A stretch of DNA of 45,021 bases. It comes from Chrysochromulina tobinii. Taxonomy: Eukaryota > Haptophyta > Prymnesiales > Chrysochromulinaceae. The position numbers were made by a program, and so were the translations under genes. How positions within the stretch are numbered: position 1 is the stretch's first letter; every line of letters begins with the position of its first letter. The notes beneath the pieces are model-generated. The model saw only the letters and a list, made by a program, of their open reading frames with translations, was not told the origin of the DNA and did not search any database. This document shows, one piece after another, positions 1 to 10,382 of the stretch. Location: NCBI GenBank assembly GCA_001275005.1, contig JWZX01001788.1, forward strand, positions 1 through 45,021. Reading direction: 5' to 3'.

Positions 1-504
1 GTTGCGGACGCCATGGATGCCGATGAGCCGCCGCCGCCGCCGCCCGACGAGCCGCCGCCGCCGCCGCCCGACGAGCCGCCGCCGCCGCCGCCGGGGTATG
101 CGATGCCGCGGCCGCCGCCGCCGGGGAGCTATGGAGGCAGCGCCCACGGCAGCGCTATGGGACCTCAGGGACCGTACGGGATGCTTCCATCAGGGTACCA
201 GGCGATGCCTCCTGCCTACGCGATGGGGCCACCGAGCTACCCGCCGCACATGCCACCGCCGCCCGGCTTCATGCCTCCGGGCATGATGCTGCCTCGCGGG
301 CCGCCACCGCCGGGGATGCCGCCGCCGGGGATGCCGCCGCCGGGGATGCCGCCGCCGGGGATGCCGCCGCCGGGAATGCCTCCTACCGGTTTCCCGCCGA
401 TGATGCCGCCGCCGGGCGCGCCGCCGCCCTGGCCGGCGCCCCCAGGGGCGCCGCTGCCTCCACCGCCGGGCGCGCCAGCGCCGCTGCCGCCGCCGCCATC
501 GTAA
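1..504 (+). CDS. Proline-rich C-terminal tail of a truncated protein (5' end outside window)
   Basis: The reading frame is open from base 1 and stops at 502-504, so only the last 167 residues are visible. An internal ATG at 13 is unlikely to be the true start because the frame stays open to the window edge. The visible part has no folded domain. It contains three exact copies of DEPPPPPP, then a Gly/Tyr/Met-containing stretch, then a run of PPPGM units, ending in a Pro/Ala tail. Tails like this occur in splicing-factor and RNA-binding proteins (SF1, SmB, U1C types) and in actin regulators, where they bind WW, SH3 or GYF domains. Nothing visible separates these options. The gene converges on the Skp1/LRR gene downstream. 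Confidence 0.7.
   Translation, partial: VADAMDADEPPPPPPDEPPPPPPDEPPPPPPGYAMPRPPPPGSYGGSAHGSAMGPQGPYGMLPSGYQAMPPAYAMGPPSYPPHMPPPPGFMPPGMMLPRGPPPPGMPPPGMPPPGMPPPGMPPPGMPPTGFPPMMPPPGAPPPWPAPPGAPLPPPPGAPAPLPPPPS
22..93 (+). repeat. 24-bp tandem repeat coding DEPPPPPP x3
   Basis: Three consecutive 24-base units, each coding Asp-Glu followed by six prolines, lie in frame in the truncated proline-rich gene. The third-position choice (ccg) is almost invariant, which suggests recent expansion by slippage or unequal exchange. Confidence 0.9.
301..380 (+). repeat. 15-bp tandem repeat coding PPPGM
   Basis: About five units of ccgccgccggggatg follow each other in frame, giving a PPPGM array. The copies are almost identical and the edges are degenerate, as expected for a coding minisatellite. 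Confidence 0.85.
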
Positions 505-1148
505 ACAAGAGAGGAAATGCGCCATGAAATGCGCCCGCTCATCGTTTTTTCAGTGCGCTGCTCCATACCTCTTTGCCATGGGCCGGATCGGGTCGGCCGC
601 GCTGCACAGATGCCACCGAGAGAATGGCTCTCTGACTGCGAGAGCATGAAAAACAAGGATGTATGAGTACTAGGTTGGCCCCGGAATCTTCGAACACTGT
701 TGAAAAAGCGCCGTAGTGGTTGTTCTGAATGACCTTCCCGTCCTTGGCTCGCGGCTGTGATACCGCCATGACTGTTGACTCTTTTTTGTGAATGCCAATA
801 CCCAATTATTTGCGTACCGGTGCCGGTACGCCGTAACCGCCGTATTATAGCCATTACCATGAGCCTATAACGCTGTCCGCGGTCTCTACAACTTGCGCGG
901 AGCGAGCGGGGACCGGGGTCCGGGCGGGGAGTTCGAATTGTGTTTGAAATTGTCACTTTGATGTTGTGCAGGGCGGGGGGGCGGGCGCGTGAGGAATCGC
1001 GATCCCGCCCCCGGTGCGCCGGGCAATTTCCAATCACCCATGCTCTTGTTCACGCTCCAACAGAAGCACACTCTCGCGCGCCAAAACGGGCCATGTCGAG
1101 CACCTTCAATCAATTTTCATGGTTCGCCGCGTACGCGCAATATTCATC
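505..1148. other. Intergenic region between convergent genes, with a hairpin
   Basis: This is the shared 3' flank of the proline-rich gene (+) and the Skp1/LRR gene (-). It is richer in A and T than the neighbouring genes. I see no convincing gene; the overlapping small reading frames have no recognisable domain. The clearest structure is a 9-bp inverted repeat at 812-831 (GCGTACCGG, 2-base spacer, CCGGTACGC). Confidence 0.5.
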
Positions 1149-3920
1149 TCAGATACATAGCTTGAATCCAGCCTTTTCTTGAATTGCCTTCCGAATCAAG
1201 GCCTCCCCGTCCTCGCGAATGCAAGGGTTGTAATTGAGGTTGCACTCGGTCAATGCGCCGTTGACGCCAAGAGCGGCGGCGAGCTCCTTGATGCCCGTCA
1301 TGTCCTGTCGGTAGTGAGTGAGATTGTTTCCGGACAGGTTGATGCTCGTCAGCGCGCCTGTGACAACGGCCTGTGACAAGTCCGACGCCAGCAGGATAGC
1401 ATCGGGCGGCTTGAGGTTCTGGTTGAAGAAGTCAGCGGTGGTCTGGTCCCGCTGAATGCCGCAGAGCGAGATCCCCTTCTGCTTGGCGACTTCAGCGAGC
1501 ATCTTGGCGGACTCCGCATCAAGTTGATTGCCCAGGAGGTTGGCTACTGTCAGCCCGCCATTGACACGGAGAGCGTCGGCAATTGCTGTGATCCCCTCTG
1601 CAGTGTAAGTTCCACTCCCAAAATGTGAGAGGCCGCACAGCTGGTTGCTGGAGAGGTCCAGGCTCGTCAGCGTGCCTGTGACGGCGACCAGGGCCGCCGC
1701 AGACTTTGCTCCCACTTCACCGATGCTGTTGAAGCCCATGTTGAGCGACGCGAGCTTGGTCTCCTTGTTGCTCTGGATTGCCTCGCAGATCGCACCAACT
1801 CCCTCATCACCAATGTGGTTGCCATAAATAGACAACTCTGTCAGCGTGCCATTAACTCGCAGGGCGTCAGCGATTGCAGTGATGCCCTCTGCAGTGTAAG
1901 TGCCCTGGCCCCTATTGTCCACACCGCACAGCACGTTGTTGGAGAGGTTGATAGACGTCAGCGCGCCGTTGACGCGCAGAGCGTCAGCAATCGCTGTGAC
2001 GCCCTCGGCGTTGTAAGTGCCTGCGGACACGCTTCCATAAAACCAGACACCACAGAGGCGGGTGTTTGAGAGATTTAACTGCAGAGGCAAAGAAACAGAC
2101 GGGTCAGGAGAGAGGGGTCAAGCGGGTGTGGGCTGATAAGGAAACATACCTTCCTGAGCGAGCTGTTGACGTGCAAGGCGTCCGCGAACGCTGTGGCACC
2201 CTTCGCTCCAAGGTAGTTGCCCTGCAACCTGCAGGCACAAAAACCAGAAAGCACACGTTACGAGCAGGTGCCAAAAGAGCTCAGGTGCTGGCAACGAGTT
2301 GTCCACATTCGGTAAGTTCGAGTCGGGTGAAATGTACTCGATTTGGGTCAGCGAGCTATTGATGGTAAGTGCCTTAGCCAATGCGGTCGTTCCCTTTGGG
2401 CCGAACATGGTCGACGAGTCGCTGCTCAGGTCAAGCGTTCTGAGGCTCTTACTCTGCTCGATAGCAACTGAGAGCGCCTCCACACCTTTGTCACCCAGCT
2501 TTTCGTTACCAACAAGCGAGAGGTGTGTCAATGCGCCTGTGACAATGGCCTGTGACAGGTCCGACGCCAGCAGGATCGCATCGGGCAGCTGAAGGTTCTG
2601 GTTGGAGAAGTCAGCGGTGGTCTGGTCGCGCCGGATGCCGCAGAGTGAGATACCCTTCTGCTTGGCAACCTCAGCGAGCATCTTGGCGGACTCCGCATCA
2701 AGTTGATTGCCCAGGAGGTTGGTCACCGTCAGCGAGCCGTTGACGCCTAGAGCTGCGGCGAGCTCTTTGATGCCCGTCATGTCCCTGCCGAAGTTGGTGA
2801 GATTATTTCTGGACATGTTGATGCTCGTCAGCCCGCCCATGGCAGGCACGAGGTACGCAAGAAGCATGCCACCCTCGACGCCGATATTTCTCTCTTGCAG
2901 GTCGAGCTCAGAGACGGAGTCGTCGCGCATCATCTGCACCGGTATGCCGCTAATCTCGCCAGAGCCAGCGCAGGCGACAGCTGCAAGCAGTAGCTTGAGC
3001 GGCGGCTCGCCCTCTCCCTCGATGCAGCTGAGGAGAGCGGTTTTGGCAGGGCTTCCAAGGACTGGCCTCTCGTCCTCGTCACCGTCGTCGTCCTCATCCC
3101 TCTGGTCCAGATCCACCCCGCGGACCGCGGCCACACTCACCTCGAAGCCCTCCCAGACCAGTCGGGCCAGGCTGGGCAGCATCCTCCCCGCTGCCGCCGC
3201 CTCCCATGGCCGGCCCGCGTCGACGAGGACCTTGATGTTGAGATCGGTGATCTCAGCCAGCTGAGTCGGCGCGGGCTGACCCTTGCAGCGGCTGAGGCGG
3301 GAGCAGAGCACGCGCCGCGCGAGCGCCAACCACGATCGGTTCACGCCCTTGAGCTCGGCCAGCGTGACCACGTCGACCATGCCCAGCGCCACCTCCTTGG
3401 CATCGTCTGTGACTGCCATCCCCGACAGCGAGGGCTGCGGCTGCAGCGCGGGTGGCCCCGCCGCAGAGCCCACCGTGGCTACTGACAGCTGTCCCTCCGG
3501 CGAGAACGCCGGCTCGGCGAGTGCCGCCACACGTTCCTCCACACTGCCAAAGCCATCCATTTCGCCGAGCAGCTCTCTCAGCTCATCGGCGCGTTTGCCG
3601 TTGAGGCGCGAGGCGAGGGCGCGCTGCGCGTGATTGAGCGCCCCGGGGGCGTCGAGGAAGCTGGCGCCCTCGACGAGCCTGAAGAGCTCCGAGATCGAGC
3701 ACTGCTCGAGTCTCGCCGGCATGGATTCGGCCTCGCACATCTCCCGGAGCACTGCCAGCTCTGCCGCCGCAATCATCGGCACCGGGTAGACGCCATCTTC
3801 GGTTGGAGCGTCGTCCATCATGTCTTTGAGCGTGCCTGATCGCTGGGCCACCCGGCGCGTCCACTCGACAGCCTCGCCCTCGCGCGCCCGCAAGCGTACG
3901 CGCTCCTGGCCTTCGGTCAT
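1149..3920 (-). CDS. Skp1-like / F-box-like / leucine-rich-repeat fusion protein, three exons
   Basis: I join exons 3920-2338, 2228-2150 and 2078-1149 into an 863-residue protein. The junctions are supported because the LRR pattern runs unbroken across both (SSLTQIE/LQGNYLGAKG and NSSLRK/LNLSNTRL). Both introns are GT-AG (phases 2 and 0). Residues 5-130 resemble Skp1: an N-terminal BTB/POZ-like part, then LFRLVEGASFLDAPGALNH and GKRADELRELLG, matching the Skp1 C-terminal helices that hold the F-box. Residues 174-208 (VDVVTLAELKGVNRSWLALARR) look F-box-like. After an acidic linker, RNH1/NLR-type LRRs run to the end. Skp1, F-box and LRR substrate receptor are normally separate or two-part pieces of an SCF ubiquitin ligase. 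A ubiquitin-adaptor role is inferred. The F-box call is weaker than Skp1 and LRR. Confidence 0.82.
1370..1550 (-). repeat. LRR-block duplication, copy in exon 3 (partner about 2550-2730)
   Basis: This block codes GNQLDAESAKMLAEVAKQKG and the following CGIQRDQTTADF and PDAILLASDLSQAVVTGALT segments. A nearly identical block sits in exon 1 around 2550-2730 (CGIRRDQTTADF, SDLSQAIVTGALT). Identity extends through silent sites, which indicates recent duplication or gene conversion inside the gene. Confidence 0.9.
2079..2149 (-). other. Intron 2 of the Skp1/LRR gene (71 bp, GT-AG)
   Basis: The donor is GTATGT and the acceptor is a pyrimidine-rich tract ending CTCTGCAG. Removal joins SSLRK to LNLSNTRL and keeps the LRR register. 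There is no CTGATTGC motif, so it belongs to the ordinary intron class of this window. Confidence 0.85.
2229..2337 (-). other. Intron 1 of the Skp1/LRR gene (109 bp, GT-AG)
   Basis: The donor is GTACAT and the acceptor ends in TGCCTGCAG. The intron interrupts a Glu codon in phase 2, and its removal restores a canonical LRR strand (SSLTQIELQGN). Read through, the frame gives non-LRR sequence and a stop at 2118. Confidence 0.82.
2550..2730 (-). repeat. LRR-block duplication, copy in exon 1
   Basis: This is the partner of the exon 3 block at about 1370-1550. Both carry the unusual Cys-Gly-Ile plus RDQTTADF motif, which departs from the plain LRR consensus. The unit therefore spans more than one LRR, with a spacer. 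Confidence 0.9.
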
Positions 3921-4094
3921 TTTGTGATCGTGCCCGGCGCGGCCGCGAGCTCACCAAAACTTGTCACGTTTTTCTCCACAGCGGTGTATAGACTTGACTT
4001 GACCGGACTTGACTTTAACGGCGGCCGGTGACTGGACTTGACTTCCGTGAACCAGCCGTGAACACTAACGCCCACCGGCGTCCTACCTGTCGGG
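3921..4094. promoter_or_regulatory. Shared divergent promoter region with TTGACTTGAC-type repeats
   Basis: Only 174 bases separate the ATG of the Skp1/LRR gene (-) from that of the coiled-coil gene (+), so both core promoters and 5' leaders must lie here. The region contains several direct copies of gacttgac (about 3993-4043). No clear TATA box is visible. The same pentamer-type repeat recurs just after the coiled-coil gene's stop codon. Confidence 0.5.
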
Positions 4095-6539
4095 ATGGCG
4101 CAGAGCGTCGCCGAAGAGCTCACGGCGAAGCTCAATGCACTGGAAGCGCGCCTCAAGTCGGCCGCAATCCCCGCGCCACGTACGCCAGCCACCCGTGGCG
4201 GCGTCAGCGCCGCCGCTGCCCCTTCGAGCGCCAAGCGCGGCGCGGCGACCGCGGTGAGCAACGCCGCACGGCCGGTCCCACGGGCCGCGCCCGCGCCTGC
4301 GGCCGCCGCCCCACCGCCTGCGCCTGGGCACGCGTCCACACCGATGCCGAACGCCCTCGCGCCGCCTCCGCCGCTCGCGCCGCCGCCGCCCAACGCTGCC
4401 CGGCAGGCCATCACCATCTTGCAGCGGCAGCGTGTCACGCTCCAGCAGGAGCGCGCGGCACTGGCGTGGCTGCTGCAGACGCAGCAGCGGCTGCAGGGCG
4501 ACATGCGCCAGGGATTCGAGCAGGTGTTGCGATACAGCGCGGCGGCGCAGCGCGCCGAGGCGGCACGGCACGAGGAGGCGCTCGAGGCGGCGCTCACAGC
4601 TGCACAGCGCACGGCGGAGGCGGAGCGCGCGGCTGCGGCGGCCAAGCTTGCGCGGTGCCAGGAGGAGCGCGGCGCGGCGCTGCTACGCCTCGAGCAGTCC
4701 GAGACCGAGGCGACCCAGCTGCGCGAGAAGCTCGCCCAGCTCAAGAGGCAGGACGACGCGCTCTATGCAGCGCAGCGCTCGAGCTCGACGGAGCTCACGC
4801 AGCTGCGCACGGTGCTCGCAGCGGCGGAGGAGCGCGCGAAGGCGGGGCGCGTGGCGCTCGAAGAGGAGAGCACGCGCCGCCTCGAGGTGGAGCGCGAGCT
4901 GCGCGCCGCGCGCGCCGAGCGCGACGCGCTGCGCGCCAAGCACGCGGCCGTGGAGGGAACGAAGGCTGAGCTGAGCACCCTCAAGCAGGACACGTCATCA
5001 GCACTGGCCCAGTACAAGGAGGACAATGCGGTGCTCGTCGAGGAGGTGCAGCGGCTCCAGGCCGAGCTCAGCACGGCGCGTGAGCGCGTGCGCGTCCTCG
5101 AGGACACGAGCGCCGCCGTGAGCGCCGCCACACAGGAGCACAAGGACGCCGCACAGACGAGCGCGGGCCGGCAGGTGGCGTCGGTGCTCGCGGCGGCCAA
5201 GGAGGAGGCGGCGAATGCGCACGATGCGGCTGAGAAGCACCGGAAGCACGCGGTGGAGGCCCAGGCGCAGCTGCAGGCGCTGTGCGCCGAGCTGCGCGAG
5301 GCCGCCGCCGCCGCTGCCGCCGAGGACGAGACAGCGGCCGCACCCGCAGCGGCTGCTAAGGGCAAGAGCGCGCCTGGCGGCGGCGCGACCAGCGCGAGCG
5401 GCGCGAGCGGCAGCGGCGGCAGTGGAGGTGGCGGCAGCGGTGGCGTGGCCAAGGCGCGCGAGGCGATCCGAATGCTCTTGGAGCAGCGGCACTCGTTGCG
5501 TGACGGCCTGCGCACCGCCGCGGAGCAGTTGCAGCAGGCGCAGCGCAAGCTCAAGGCGGCGAACGCGCGAGTGACGCAGCTGTCGACGCATCAGGACGAG
5601 CTCAAAGGGAGTGCCGAGCAGAGCGCGCAGGCGGCGCGCAGCGCCGAGGCAGCCCGCGAGCGTGCCCAGTCCGAGCTGCACGCAACGCGCGCGGAGGCTC
5701 ATCGGTTGCAGGAGCGGCTCGCGCAGCAATCCAGCGAGATCGGCGAGCTCAAGGCGGCCGCAGAGGCAAGCAGCGCGCGCCGGCAGTGGCTTCTCGGCCG
5801 GCGCGGCGCGTCTGAGCACGGCGAGGGGGCGTCGTTCACCGAGCACGGCGAGGAGGGCGACGCCGAGGTGGCCGAGGCGGTGGCGGAGGAGGCGCAGCTG
5901 GAGGCGATGGCGGAAGGATGGCACTGCTTACTCCTGCAACGGGAGCTCGCCGCCACCGAGGCCGACCTGTTCACAGCCCAAGCGGAGCTCGAGGACGTTG
6001 CGGAGCAGCACATGGCGGGGGTGCTGCACGAGCACAGCCCACGCACCGCGCGCGTGCGGGCGCAGCAGCGCGTGCGCGCGGCGCGCGAGGCACAGGCGGC
6101 GCAACGCCATGCCAAGGGTGCGCTCAAGGCGTACGGCTATGGCGGCGACGAGGAGAATGATCAGATGCTTCTCGAGGCGAGCGCCGGTACGCTCGGCGAG
6201 GGCGGCGGCGGCGGCGGCGGCGCGCAGCTGGCGGGGGGCGGCACGCCGGCCACGCAGGGTGCGCGCCGGCTGAGCGCCGTTGTGAGTGCCGTTGGGTCCG
6301 ACTTTGGGAAAGCGCGCCCAGAGAGCGCGATCTACCGGCGAGTGGAGATGCACGAGAAGCTCGCAGCTCAGCGGAAGGCGGAGGAGTGCCAACGGCAGAG
6401 CAGTGAGCAGGCGGTACGGCGGCAGGCGGCACGGGCATACGCGGAGCGCGTGCGCACCCTCGCATGCAATACCTCAGGCTCGCGCGCGACCACGCAGCCA
6501 GGGCGCAGGCGGCAGCCGCCCACGACGACGGCGACGACG

Positions 6540-6571
<32 letters not shown>

Positions 6572-9500
6572 CCCGGCCATGCGCATCCCGGCTTCCGGGA
6601 CCGTGGCAGCGGTCGTGGCGGCGTACCACCCGGCCGTGCGCTCGCCGACCCTGGCAGCGGTGTACAGTGGCGGAGGACATTCCCCACTGTCGTACGGTGC
6701 CGATGCCGAGCTGCGCGCCGCCTTGGGCGGAGGACATTCCCCACTGTCGTACGGTGCCGATGCCGAGCTGCGCGCCGCCTTGGCGGCCGCGGCGGAGCTG
6801 CGTGCTGACGCAGAGCTGCGCGCGGCGAGCGCCGTGTTGGGCGTGGTCGAGCCGGACGTGCAGGCGCTGCGCGCGCAGCTCGCCGCCGCGGAGGCGAAGA
6901 ACGAGGCGCTGCTTGGCGCGCAAGAGAGCATGGCCATCGCCTCTCCTGTGTCCTCCGGGTTGGCGACCCTCGAGGCGCGGCTGGCTGCTCCTCCGCCGCC
7001 GCCGCCAGTCGCCCCTTCCGAATCGAATGCAGCGATGGAGGCGGCCACAGCGGCCGCCTTAGCCGCCGCGAACGAGGCGGCCGCCGCGGCCACAGCGGCC
7101 ACCGCGGAGGTGCAGCGGTTGAGAGTCGCAGCAGCGGAGGTGGCGGCCGAGGCGGCGGCCATGGCGATGGATCGATCTGCGTCAGCCATCGATCCGTCTG
7201 CGGATTTTGCGGCAGAGGCCGACAGGGCGGCGGCGGAGCGGATTGCGGCGGAGCGGGCCGCCGCGGAGAGGGCGATGGCGGCGGAGAGGGTGGCGGCGGC
7301 CGAGCTGGCCGCGGAGAGGGCGGTGGCTGCTGAGAGGGTGGCGGTGGAGAGGTTGGTGGCCGCAGAGAAGGCTGCGGCGGAGAGGGCTGCGGCGGCGAGG
7401 GCGGTCTCCACGGAGAGGGCGGTGGCGGAGAGGACGGTGGCGGAGAGGGCGGTGGCCGCGGAGCGGGCGGCCACGGAGAGGGCGGTGACGGAGCTAGCCG
7501 CGGAGAGGATGGCCATGGAGAGGGCGGCCATCGAGCGGGCGGCCATCGACAGGACGACGGCGTCGAGGGAGCTGGCCGATAGAATGGCCACGCAACGTGC
7601 GGCCGCTGAGCGTGCGGCCACCGAGCGCTCGATCTCCGAGCGCGCCGCCGCCCAGATCGAGCGAGCTGCGAGATCTCCGGGCGCCCAGATCGAGCGCGCC
7701 GCCGCCCAGCGCGCTGCCGTCGAGACGAGTGCGGCACGTCTAGCCGAGCAACTGGAAGAGGCGAAGCTTGTGGCGGAGCGCTCTACCGCCGAGGCGGCGC
7801 GGCTCAAGGTGCAGCTGTCCGAAGCGAAGCGTCAGTTGACGAGCGCCTTCAAGGAGGCCGAGACGGCGCGCAAGGCGGCGGTGCGCGAGGCGGCGCTCCG
7901 AACCTGAGGATTGCCACTGATTACCACTGATTGTAACCCTCATTGCATGCAGGCGCGCGAGGCGGAGCGTGCGAGGGAGAGCACTCAAATGGCTGAGGCG
8001 GAGCGCGCGGAGCGCGAGCGGCTGCAGCGCGCGTGCGAGGAGGCCGAGGAAGCGCGCCAGGCAGCACGGCTCGAGGCTGAAGAGGCGTCGATGTCCGCAG
8101 CGGACAAGGAGCTGGCGGAGGTCGAGGCCCGCCACGTTGCAGGTGCGCTGATTGCTTCTGATGACCACTGATTGCCCCTGATGACCGCTGATGACCCTCT
8201 GCCACGTGGCAGATGCCGCCTCGATGCGCGCGTTGCGTGCTGAGGAGCGCGCGGCCGCGGCCGAGGCGGCGGCGGCTCTCGCGACGGCGCGCGCGGACGA
8301 GTGCGCCGCCGAGGCTGCGAAGCTGGAGCTGGAGCTGAGGAAGCTGGAGGACGAGCGAGGCGTGCTCGCGAGCCTCGAGGCGCAGTGCGACGCGGCACAG
8401 CGTGCGGCGCACGAGGCTGAGCAGCGCGCGGCGCAGGAGGCGAATAAGGTGGCGAGCGTGGCGCTCGAAGGCCGTGCAATCAGCATGCTGTTAGGGATGG
8501 AGTTGAGATCCATCGAGGCGCAGCTCGCGCCGTTGCAGACGCTCGCGCTCACGGCGCGGCGGGAGGAGGAGGTGCTGAGCGAGCGCGTCGCAGCACTCGA
8601 GGCGTCACTTCGGGACGCCGAAGCGCGCACCCTCGCAGCTGAGCAACGTGCCGACGAAGGCGCCCTCGCGTGGCGCGAAAAGTTGCTCGCGACGCGCGAA
8701 TCGCACGCGGCGGCGCTGCAGCAGGAGCGTGCCGACGGCAAGAAGCAATGGCGCGCGCGGCTGCAGGCGCTGCAGGGTGAGCTGCGGACTGAGCTGGCGT
8801 CGCTCGCGGCCATGCCGCCGCCGCCGCCCAATTCGATCTTATCCGCCGGCGCGTCCCTCGTCGGCAGCCGGGCCTGCTCGCGCCCGGCGTCCCAGATGGG
8901 CTCACGCGTCGCCTCCCGCGCTCCCTCGCCACCCTCGGTTGGAGGCACGGGATCGCCCACGTGGGCGAGCGCGCTCGAAGCGGCCGCCGCGAAGCATGCG
9001 ACAGCGCTCCTCGACGCCGACGCGCCGTCACGGGCGGCCCTCTCCCCGGGTCTCGATGGCGTCGATCTGCAGTCGGTCGAGCACACGCTGCGCGGGATCC
9101 AACTCTCGACGGCACGCGCCGTGTCGGCGGATAGACCGTCCGAGCGGCTCCTACCGGTACCCAACCGCCCCCTACCCAACCGCCCCCTGTTTGCACCGCC
9201 CAACCTGGCCCAAAGGAGCGATTCGGCAGACTCCTGGGACCTCGCCAACACCGCCCCCTTTTTGCGGCCGCCGGTGCCCGCCGCCGACGTGCCGTCGGCC
9301 TCGTGGGGGCTCGCCCACGACGACGCGTACGACTCGGAAGGGTCCTCGGGTGAGATGCAACGAGATGACGCCGAGATGCGACGTGATGACGCCGAGATGA
9401 TGCCGCGAGATTACTCCGAGGTGCCGCCCGGCGAAACCAGCGCCTGGGTCGCCGGCCTCATCAACGCACCAGTCAACTTTGGCGGCGGCACGGGCGCGGA

Positions 9501-9591
9501 TGCTGCGGGATTTACAGACTCGATCCACGAGAGCATGGACGCCCTCGAGCAGATGAGAGCCCTCCAACGGCAAGCGGCACGCTTGACTTGA
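4095..9591 (+). CDS. Giant alanine-rich coiled-coil protein, three exons
   Basis: Exons 4095-7880, 7953-8142 and 8213-9591 join into 1784 residues. Without splicing the frame stops at 7905-7907 and again in the second intron. After a Pro/Ala-rich N-terminus (about residues 20-100), most of the protein is heptad-like sequence rich in Ala, Glu, Arg, Gln and Leu. It is broken by a Gly/Ser linker near residue 440, an exact 19-residue duplication (GGGHSPLSYGADAELRAAL), and a long array of AAERA-type repeats coded by 7220-7560. The C-terminus is less helical, with short repeats (RDDAEM) and acidic stretches. Architectures like this occur in structural and cytoskeletal proteins (centrosomal, basal-body, golgin or myosin-tail types). 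I recognise no catalytic domain and assign no specific family. The frame is supported by length and by the intron structure. Confidence 0.8.
6669..6782 (+). repeat. 57-bp perfect tandem duplication in the coiled-coil gene
   Basis: Two adjacent 57-base copies (6669-6725 and 6726-6782) appear identical throughout, including silent sites. They add 19 residues in frame. Perfect identity indicates a very recent duplication, or an assembly artefact. Confidence 0.9.
7220..7560 (+). repeat. Degenerate 15-18 bp array coding AAERA/VAERA units
   Basis: A purine-rich array of units like gcggagagggcggtggc codes overlapping (A/V)AERA motifs. The units vary in length by whole codons, which preserves frame and helix register. 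The opposite strand shows a long open Pro/Ser-rich frame here that is only a compositional shadow. Confidence 0.8.
7881..7952 (+). other. Introner-like intron A of the coiled-coil gene (72 bp)
   Basis: The proposed donor is GTGCGC at 7881 and the acceptor ends TTGCATGCAG at 7952, phase 0. Removal joins ARKAA to AREAERARES. The intron contains GGATTGCC and two ACTGATT units. Its first 16 bases (GTGCGCGAGGCGGCGC) closely match the first 16 of the next exon (GCGCGCGAGGCGGAGC). The exact donor is inferred from that duplication and from the GTGCGC donor of the next intron. Confidence 0.72.
8143..8212 (+). other. Introner-like intron B of the coiled-coil gene (70 bp)
   Basis: The donor is GTGCGC and the acceptor ends CCACGTGGCAG, phase 1, joining RHVA to DAASMRA. 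The body is a run of CTGATTGC and CTGATGACC units. The exon just upstream ends GCCACGTTGCAG and the intron itself ends GCCACGTGGCAG, an 11-of-12 direct duplication across the intron. Confidence 0.78.
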
Positions 9592-10382
9592 CTTGACTTG
9601 CCTCGACTTGCCTTGCCTTGCCCTCCAACGGCCAGCGGCACGCTCGTGACACGCGCATCAACTTAGGGTAATTAGGGTTGCGTCACCGTCTCGTGAGCCC
9701 TCACCGAGCGTCTTTCCGCGGTGCGGTGCATCGCTGTACGCTCGATCATGTCGGGGTGCTGGTGACAGGTGAGTGGCTTCCCAGTTTGTGCGCGTCCAGA
9801 TCCAGTGGCGCGCGGGCACCGCGCGTGATGATTGTGCCGAGAACGTTATGGCTCCATGCCCGGAGAATCCGTCAAGGAAAGAAGTAAGACGAGTGACGAG
9901 AACGTCGAAGGTCGAATCGCCTCGACATAGAGTACAGTCGAGTCCTGCTCACCGGCGTCAAAGCTCAGACCTCAGTCGAGAGTTTCAGTTTGTTCGAGAG
10001 CGGACGTTTTCGCGATCGTTTGATGGATGATCATGTGGATGATGCGCATTCTTGTGCGCTGACGTCGGCTGACGCGTGACGGCTGACGCGGGCGGTCTCG
10101 TCGACGGCCGCCGGGAGCTGTCTCCGAGCCCGCGCATAATCTTAGTATATTCATCTGTACAACGATCATACTTCCACGGGTGTATGAGCCATCTTGTCGC
10201 GTCGGTGTTCTCCCCATCACAGTGTTCTCTGACACGGTGCGTCCCCATCCTGAGGTCCCTGGCGCCACCCACCCCCGCTCATGCCCATACAGATACACGT
10301 TCGTTACAGGCCCCCAGGCGCGCGTAGTCGCGGCGATCTCCGGGGATCCCTTGCCAACTGCAGCCCTCCGGCCCGAGTGCGC
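9592..10382. other. Intergenic region between convergent coiled-coil and Aurora genes
   Basis: This region of about 790 bases holds the 3' flanks of both genes. It opens with a cttgacttgacttgcc-type repeat continuing from the stop codon of the coiled-coil gene (about 9583-9620). A short ttagggtaattagggtt string lies at 9664-9680; two imperfect units are too few to call telomeric. Small reading frames here have no domain signature. I see no RNA gene. Confidence 0.5.

Noticed and set aside
6124..7737. A 537-residue minus-strand frame full of Pro and Ser
   Set aside because: It is the complement of AERA-type coiled-coil repeats; the + strand has matching introns and helix register.
9664..9680. 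Telomere-like ttaggg strings
   Set aside because: There are only two imperfect units in a normal intergenic gap; similar accctaa strings near 33888 and 34147 are single.
9773..10030. Small + strand frame of 85 codons
   Set aside because: It has no domain, no supporting neighbour and average composition for non-coding DNA here.
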